Shown piece by piece: positions 42,584 to 47,722 of a stretch of DNA of 47,722 bases. The notes under the pieces are model-generated. The model was not told the DNA's origin, searched no databases, and was given only the letters and a program-made list of their open reading frames with translations. This DNA is from JACZUI01 sp965216725 (GTDB lineage Bacteria > Actinomycetota > Acidimicrobiia > Spongiisociales > ZC4RG35), in NCBI GenBank assembly GCA_965216725.1, contig CBDCGI010000025.1, positions 1 through 47,722 on the forward strand. The letters run 5' to 3'. The position numbers and the translations under genes are program-made. Within the stretch, counting starts at the first letter, position 1, and the number at the start of each line of letters is the position of its first letter.

Positions 42584-45500
42584 CTAGTTCGTGTCCACTC
42601 CGATGAGTGTGATCCCATGAAGCGTCGAGCCTTCACTGTGGGAGACAGCGCCTAGGTAGCTGGTACCTCCGGCGAGCCCACCCCAGGAGATCTCAACTGT
42701 TCCGCTGGCTCCGATCGCGGCACTTGCCGGAGCAGAGTCAACGGACAGCGAACCTCCTCCTGGCGTTGCTGGGATGTCCCAGAGGTGATACGTGTAACCG
42801 GCGGTGGCTGTGTCGGGAACGACACCCCAGCCGTGCACTACGAGCGTGTAGTCACCGTCTGCGGGGAACAGAATCTCGATCAACTCGTGAGTCCCTCCCG
42901 ACGTCGACTGGGCCACCACGTTGGACGGGTTGCCGTCCTTGTATAGGAACAGGTCGATGTCGGTGTTGTCCGGGTCGACTCCGGTGAGGTCAGTGCTCTC
43001 CATCGAGATTCTCAGGAAAGCGGAGCCGGTGAGGGTGAACGTGTGCTCGGTGACCCCGCCTGCTCCGTCGTCTCCGCTGGGCCAGGTCTGATCAGGATCC
43101 TGGAGGACCGTCCCGCTTTCTCCAGTGTCGGCACTCAGGCCGTGAGGCGCTGCGGTGTAATCACCGGTGTATCCGAAGACGACATCGAAACTCGCCGTTC
43201 CGTCTGTGCCGGTGAACGAGAGCTCAGCGGGCACTCCGATCGGAGCGGCGTTGACCGCGATCGGGCTGTATACCTCGTAGTTCCCGGTCGCGTCTTCCCA
43301 GGTGACCGAGCCGAATCGCCAAACGTCAGCAGGTGCGCTGACGTTGGTGATGGTCACCTCGAAGGTCGCTGACTGACCCTTCTTGAGCCTCAGTGTGGAT
43401 GGGCTCACTTCGACGTCGTAGCCGGCCGGTGCGTCGACACTTGCCGTGTATGTCCGCCAACCACTCTCTTGAGCGACGCTCTTCACCGTCCTGGTGACCG
43501 TCTGGCTGCTTACCAACTGGTTCACTGCAATCGAAGGCAGGTTGAGGTCGCTGGGATCGGTGGGAACGCCGATGGATTCGAGGAAGTCACAGGACCCCGA
43601 GGTGAAGACTCCAAAGTCGGCACCGCACGTGAAGGCGGCGTACTCGAACAGACCGTCGCTGCCTGTCTGGTCGAGGTCGTAGACCAGCCCAGGTTGGAAG
43701 GCTGAGCCCTTGTGGACGGCGTTGCCCGGATCTGCATGTCCTGCTCCGAAATCGAACGGGTCAGCGGGGCTGACACGATCGTTGTCCACCACGTCCTGGT
43801 AGGCCGTGGTCATCAACGCCGATCTCGCTGCGGCCGCGCTCCAATCGGGATGGGCCTGCTTGATCAGAGCGAATAGCCCAGCAATATGCGGGCTGGACAT
43901 GGATGTCCCGGCGATCGCCTGGAACAGCTCACCGGGAGGCGTGCTGCTGGGATCGGGGAACGGTGAGTTCCCGGCCAGGATCTGGAACCCGGGTGCGGTG
44001 ATGTCGGGTTTGATGATGTCGGGTGTCACTGGGTTCGGGCCACGTGACGAGAAGATCGCCATCGACGGTGCCGAATCCCATGTGGAGATCTCACCAGTGT
44101 CCCGAATTGTTGCCATCGCGCTCGGGCCTTCGATGTCGATGTACGACTTGATCTCGAGGCCAGGCGTGTTGTCGATGTGAACGGTCGGGACCCAGTGGCT
44201 ATCTGTGAACAGGTTGTTCACGTCGCTGTTCTCGTAGTGGATCATCCCGACTCCACCAGCCTGCTGGACCGCCAAGCTCTTGGCAGCACGTGCGATGCCA
44301 CCTCGACGGCAGAGCACGATCGCGCCGCTGACTTCTCCAGGATCGAGGGTGCCGGGGATACAAAGGTCCCCACCGACGTCCTCACCATCAACGAGGGGGT
44401 ACATCCCGCTCAGCGACGGCGTGATCGAGGCGCCCTCATAGGTCATGCCGTTGCCCAACTCGATAGTTCCTTGAATGAATCGGGGTTGGGTGCTGGCGCC
44501 GACGGTTGTCAGCCAGGGCATGGTTCCGGGGTTGCCAAGCGTCGCAGGGCTCGATCCGTTGTTCCCGGCGGAGGTGGCTACGTATACGCCTGCGGTGGCT
44601 GCGAAGAGGAAAGAAATCTCGTCCGCACTCGGAAGTCCGGCACCACCGCCAATCGAGTAGTTGATCACGTCAACTCCGTCGGCGACGGCCTGGTCGATCG
44701 CTGCTGCCAGGTCCGACGTGAAACCTCCAAGGTTGCCCAGGCCCTTGTATGCGATCACGTGGGCTCGTGGTGCGATTCCGCTGATCTCGCCATAAGACTT
44801 GCCGAACACGGTGGCCTCGACATTCGCATTGCCTGCGGCTGTAGAGGCGGTGTGGGTGCCGTGTCCGTCATCGTCACGTGCAGAGTCGAACTCGTCGGCG
44901 TCTGCGCCTATGAAGAACCTATAGGTCTCAAGCATCTGCCGAGCACCAAGCAGCTTGTTGTTGCAGGTGAACGGAGCGTCGTCCGGATTGTGTGCCGTGT
45001 TGCCGAATTCACAGGGCACACTCACGCCGGGATTTGCGAAGCTGCCGTCATCGGCGAACGAGGGATGCTCGGGCCATATCCCGCTGTCGATGACCCCAAC
45101 GATGACGCCCTCGCCGTCGAGGCCGGTTTGCCACGCTCCGGCCGGGCCGTTGAGACCCAAAAACGTGGGGCTGGACTCGGTTTGCTTTTGCTGAAGCTCG
45201 TCGGGCAACACGACCGCGACGTCGGGGTGCTGGGCCAGCTCGAGGGCTTCGTCGTGGGATATCGTCGCCGAGAAGCCGTTCAACGCGTTGACGTAATTGT
45301 TGACGATCTCGTCGCTGCTGATCCCTGACTCTTTCAGCGCGTCTCGATGGCCTCTCTTCAGAGCCCTGGCTTGCTTACGCGCCTTCTTGGTGTCGAGTTT
45401 CTCTCTCCCTTGGGTGATCACCAACGGGTCAGCCTTCATCACCACGATGTAGCTGTCGTACTTTCCTTGCTCGACTGTCCGCTCGTTAGACAGTTCGGGC

Positions 45501-45586
45501 GTGTCGTCGGCGGCTCCGATTGCGGGGACCGCAGACGCGAATGCCGTGGCCAGCACGGCCACGATAATGAGAAGCTTCCTTCTCAA
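42584..45586 (-). CDS. Secreted subtilisin-like serine protease (peptidase S8) with PA-type insert and C-terminal domains
   Basis: TTG 45586 with GGAGG seven bases upstream gives MRRKLLIIVAVLATAFASAVPAIGAA, then an I9 propeptide (YDSYIVVMKADPL to HPDVAVVLPDE). The catalytic triad is Asp167 (VGVIDSGIWPEHPSF), His242 (DDDGHGTHTAS) and Ser562 (AGTSMSSPHIAG). A protease-associated insert (GAIVLCRRGGIARAAKSLAVQQAGG) sits between His and Ser. The C-terminus has a fibronectin-III-like part (YDVEVSPSTLRLKKGQSATFEVTI) and a PPC-like domain (TDIDLFLYKDGNPSNVVAQS, PADGDYTLVVHGW). At 1000 residues it is a large extracellular protease of the plant-cucumisin-like type. Confidence 0.93.
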   Translation of the reverse strand: MRRKLLIIVAVLATAFASAVPAIGAADDTPELSNERTVEQGKYDSYIVVMKADPLVITQGREKLDTKKARKQARALKRGHRDALKESGISSDEIVNNYVNALNGFSATISHDEALELAQHPDVAVVLPDELQQKQTESSPTFLGLNGPAGAWQTGLDGEGVIVGVIDSGIWPEHPSFADDGSFANPGVSVPCEFGNTAHNPDDAPFTCNNKLLGARQMLETYRFFIGADADEFDSARDDDGHGTHTASTAAGNANVEATVFGKSYGEISGIAPRAHVIAYKGLGNLGGFTSDLAAAIDQAVADGVDVINYSIGGGAGLPSADEISFLFAATAGVYVATSAGNNGSSPATLGNPGTMPWLTTVGASTQPRFIQGTIELGNGMTYEGASITPSLSGMYPLVDGEDVGGDLCIPGTLDPGEVSGAIVLCRRGGIARAAKSLAVQQAGGVGMIHYENSDVNNLFTDSHWVPTVHIDNTPGLEIKSYIDIEGPSAMATIRDTGEISTWDSAPSMAIFSSRGPNPVTPDIIKPDITAPGFQILAGNSPFPDPSSTPPGELFQAIAGTSMSSPHIAGLFALIKQAHPDWSAAAARSALMTTAYQDVVDNDRVSPADPFDFGAGHADPGNAVHKGSAFQPGLVYDLDQTGSDGLFEYAAFTCGADFGVFTSGSCDFLESIGVPTDPSDLNLPSIAVNQLVSSQTVTRTVKSVAQESGWRTYTASVDAPAGYDVEVSPSTLRLKKGQSATFEVTITNVSAPADVWRFGSVTWEDATGNYEVYSPIAVNAAPIGVPAELSFTGTDGTASFDVVFGYTGDYTAAPHGLSADTGESGTVLQDPDQTWPSGDDGAGGVTEHTFTLTGSAFLRISMESTDLTGVDPDNTDIDLFLYKDGNPSNVVAQSTSGGTHELIEILFPADGDYTLVVHGWGVVPDTATAGYTYHLWDIPATPGGGSLSVDSAPASAAIGASGTVEISWGGLAGGTSYLGAVSHSEGSTLHGITLIGVDTN

Positions 45587-45647
45587 TTCAATTCCTCCCT
45601 GTTGCTTCGCTTGCCATGGGACGCAACCTCCGGGGAGGAGCAGCTCC

Positions 45648-45689
45648 CACACCGAGTGTGACCATACACCACTGCCCGATGCCGTGTCC
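45648..45689 (-). promoter_or_regulatory. Promoter and overlapping palindrome of the S8 protease gene
   Basis: On the minus strand GGGACA, 18 bases, then TATGGT (45666-45661), followed at once by CACAC-TCG-GTGTG (45660-45648), a perfect inverted repeat over the expected start site. It is homologous to the M6 element. Confidence 0.5.
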
Positions 45690-45750
45690 CGGGGAGCAGC
45701 GGTTTTCGCGATCACTGGATTCGATTCGGAATAGGGCCGGGACTAGTCAA

Positions 45751-45780
45751 TTGACAGATCCCTGACTTTGCCGGTATTGC
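45751..45780 (+). promoter_or_regulatory. Candidate promoter of the trypsin-like protease gene
   Basis: A perfect TTGACA (45751-45756), 18 bases, then TATTGC. The leader is about 50 bases and ends in the ACAGGGAGGAA ribosome site shared with the M6 and S8 genes. Confidence 0.45.
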
Positions 45781-45836
45781 TGATCGTTCTCCGGAGTTAC
45801 CGTGTCCGGGCAACGTTGTTCGTACAGGGAGGAAGA

Positions 45837-46642
45837 GTGAGAACACGCGTTTCGCGGCTGCTGACGCTTGCCGTGGTTTTGCCATGACATTGCTCGCAGT
45901 GGCACCCGCCTCAGCCGTAACCCATGGCGAGCTGGATGGTGATGGTCATCCGCATGTGGTCCTGATCTTGATGGAGGTCGGCGGAGAGCCTGCATTCCGC
46001 TGTTCGGGGACGCTGATTTCGCCGACTTATGTGCTTACCGCCGGTCATTGCACCAACAACTTCCCCGACGACCCCTACACGGGGATGCGGGTGTTCACCG
46101 AGTCTGATGTGGATGGTGGCAACAACAACTATCCCCTTGCCGGCCCCAATTCGGTTGAGGCGGTGCGGTGGGCCGCGCACCCGCTGTACGAGACCGCAGC
46201 CTTCTTCTTCAACGATGTGGGCATGATCGAGCTCGCGGAGCCAATCGTCCTCGACACCTACGGCGAGCTGCCCAGCGTCGATTCACTCGATTCGTTGAAG
46301 AAGCGTCGGACGACACGGTTCACTTCCGTCGGATACGGCCTGCAACAGGTCAATGGTGCATTCTTCACCGGCGAGAGAGTTCGTATGGTTGCCAATCCGC
46401 ATCTGATCCAGATCAACACGCCTGGCTTCACGGGCGACTATTCGTTGCTGTTGTCAAACAACGCCAACACCGGTGGAACATGTTTCGGTGACTCGGGTGG
46501 CCCCAACTTCCTGGGAGATTCCAATGTGATCGCCGGAGTCACCTCGTTCGGGCTCAACGGCTCGTGCGGCGGAACCGGTGGCGTCTTCCGGGTAGACCGT
46601 CAGAACGTCCAGGACTTCATCTACGGGTTCATGAGCAGCTGA
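45837..46642 (+). CDS. Secreted trypsin-like serine protease (peptidase S1), frame break in the signal peptide
   Basis: GTG 45837 has GGAGG four bases upstream. The first frame gives MRTRVSRLLTLAVV and soon stops. Adding one T to the run 45877-45880 joins it to FAMTLLAVAPASA, completing a normal signal peptide and a protein of about 268 residues. A start at ATG 45884 would have no ribosome site and a clipped signal. The S1 triad is His in VLTAGHCTNN, Asp in NDVGMIELAEPI and Ser in GGTCFGDSGGPNFLG. It is the third secreted protease in a row. Confidence 0.88.
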
Positions 46643-46666
46643 CAGAGCACACAGATCGCATCGATT

Positions 46667-46694
46667 GAGGGGACGACCTCCAGGTCGTCCCCTC
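46667..46694. terminator. Hairpin terminator after the trypsin-like protease
   Basis: A 13-bp perfect stem GAGGGGACGACCT and its complement, with a two-base CC centre, lie 25 bases after the stop. No strong T tract follows. Confidence 0.7.
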
Positions 46695-46728
46695 TCAGTT
46701 ATCCGGGGCCGATTCCTAAAATCGGGGT

Positions 46729-47573
46729 ATGAACAACATCAAAACGGCCGGGCTACTCGCTTTCCTGACCGTGTTTGTGGTGCTTGTCGCCACCTGGATC
46801 GGGTTCAACCCCTGGATGGCGCTGATATTCGCCGGGGTGTTCAACGCCCTCATGTACTTCTTCTCCGATCGTATGGCACTGGCCTCGGCTCGGGCCCGTC
46901 CTGTGACCGAAGCAGAGCTTCCAGAGGTCTATGGCACGGTGCGCCGGCTGACCATGAAGACCGAAATGCCCATGCCCTCGATCCACGTCATCGACTCTCC
47001 ACAACCCAACGCGTTCGCCACAGGGAGAAGTCCGAACAAAGCGGCGGTCGCCGTGACGACTGGGATTCTCGACATTCTCACCGCCGAAGAGCTGGAAGGC
47101 GTGCTGGGCCACGAGCTGGCGCATGTGGAAGAACCGGGACATCCTGATCAGTTCCATCGCCGCCATGCTCGGCGCGGCCATTGCCATGCTCGCCCGGATC
47201 GGTTTTCTGGTTCGGAGGCGGGCGGAGAGACAACCCGCTTGGAGTCATTGGTGCCCTGGTGACTCTCATCGTCGCTCCGCTGGCGGCGATGTTGATTCGG
47301 TTCGCCATCTCTCGAACCAGGGAGTTTCAGGCCGATCGCTCCGGCGCCGAAATCACCGGCCAGCCTCTACAACTGGCGCGGGCCCTGGAGAAGATCTCCG
47401 CCGGGACCGCCAGGATCCCGATGCAGGTCAACGAATCCACCAGCCAGCTGTTCATCGATAACCCACTCAAGGCATTCAAAGGACGGGGAGCGGCACGGCT
47501 CTTCAGCACCCACCCGCCTACCGAAGAGCGAATTCAGCGTCTCACCGACATGGCGATGGGCATCAGCCGTTAG
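46729..47573 (+). CDS. htpX: HtpX-like membrane zinc metalloprotease (M48), two frame breaks
   Basis: ATG 46729 gives two membrane helices (AGLLAFLTVFVVLVATWIGF, PWMALIFAGVFNALMYFFS) and the zinc motif HELAH (His128, His132) in VLGHELAHV. One extra G at 47127-47128 and one extra T in the run 47203-47206 split the frame. Corrected, it reads HVKNRDILISSIAAMLGAAI, then GFWFGGGRRDNPLGV and TREFQADRSGAEITG (third zinc Glu), ending FSTHPPTEERIQRL; about 280 residues, the usual size. HtpX degrades misfolded membrane proteins. Confidence 0.88.
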
Positions 47574-47643
47574 CCAAGTACTGAGTATCTCCCGCCCTCG
47601 CTAAGATTTTCCGGCCGCACGTCCCGACGCTGCGGTGTGGTTT

Positions 47644-47722
47644 GCCGGGATGCCCGAGCGGCCAAAGGGAGCAGACTGTAAATCTGCCGGCTTACGCCTT
47701 CGGAGGTTCAAATCCTTCTCCC
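47644..47722 (+). tRNA. tRNA-Tyr (anticodon GTA), 3' end cut by window edge
   Basis: Acceptor 5' strand GCCGGGA begins at 47644. The anticodon stem-loop reads CAGACTGTAAATCTG with GTA, and a long class II variable arm (CCGGCTTACGCCTTC region) follows. The T arm GGAGGTTCAAATCCTTC is complete. The window ends after TCCC of the expected acceptor TCCCGGC. Confidence 0.92.

Noticed and set aside
44177..45328. Long plus-strand open frame (383 codons) opposite the S8 protease
   Set aside because: It is fully antisense to a gene with an intact catalytic triad and has no recognisable domain; it is a by-product of GC-rich codon use.
45884..46642. ATG 45884 as the true start of the trypsin-like protease
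   Set aside because: No ribosome site precedes it and the signal peptide would lack its basic n-region; GTG 45837 has GGAGG and a matching n-region in a frame one base away.
47123..47206. Programmed ribosomal frameshift in the htpX-like gene
   Set aside because: No slippery heptamer or downstream structure is evident, two separate shifts would be needed, and similar single-base breaks occur in five other genes.

Overview
The window looks like chromosomal DNA of a high-GC Gram-positive bacterium, most likely an uncultured actinobacterium of the Acidimicrobiia type (inference). The clues are many GTG/TTG starts with clear GGAGG sites, a recurring TAGGCT -10 box, the order acpS-nnr-alr-tsaE-tsaB-rimI-tsaD-groES-groEL, an F420/FMN-type LLM oxidoreductase, and secreted proteins without an outer-membrane apparatus. 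By eye, the first 26 kb is less GC-rich than the housekeeping block that follows.

Positions 1-26.5 kb form a large exopolysaccharide locus of Wzx/Wzy type. It holds a priming glycosyl-1-phosphate transferase, a Wzz/BY-kinase (reading frame broken once), a flippase, an O-antigen ligase/polymerase-like protein, five glycosyltransferases (three GT4, one GT2, one GT39-like) and a GDP-mannose 6-dehydrogenase (AlgD-like). A compact six-gene operon resembles the WbpB/WbpE/WbpD/WbpI route to diacetamido-uronic acids and also carries a flavoprotein and a NodB deacetylase. Two sulfotransferases, a heparin-lyase-like secreted enzyme, an alpha/alpha-toroid protein and a paired small EamA/SMR-type transporter complete it. 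Together they predict an acidic, possibly sulfated, uronate-rich surface polymer.

Positions 26.5-35.8 kb are a housekeeping operon (acpS, nnrE/D, alr, P1 peptidase, type 4 uracil-DNA glycosylase, tsaE, tsaB, rimI, tsaD), then CIRCE-controlled groES-groEL with a strong terminator.

Positions 35.8-47.7 kb are mixed. They hold a frame-disrupted AbiEi/DUF559 gene flanked by four copies of a 34-nt repeat, a frame-disrupted LLM oxidoreductase and a MidA-type methyltransferase. Next comes a twice-repeated module in which a small lipoprotein gene converges on a secreted protease gene (M6, then S8) across a hairpin; the two proteases share promoter, leader and signal peptide. A trypsin-like protease, an htpX-like metalloprotease and a 3'-truncated tRNA-Tyr end the window.

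Nine single-base frame breaks in six genes, seven of them at short runs of one base, suggest that part of this sequence carries read-level indel errors. Those genes are described as single units with the break marked.
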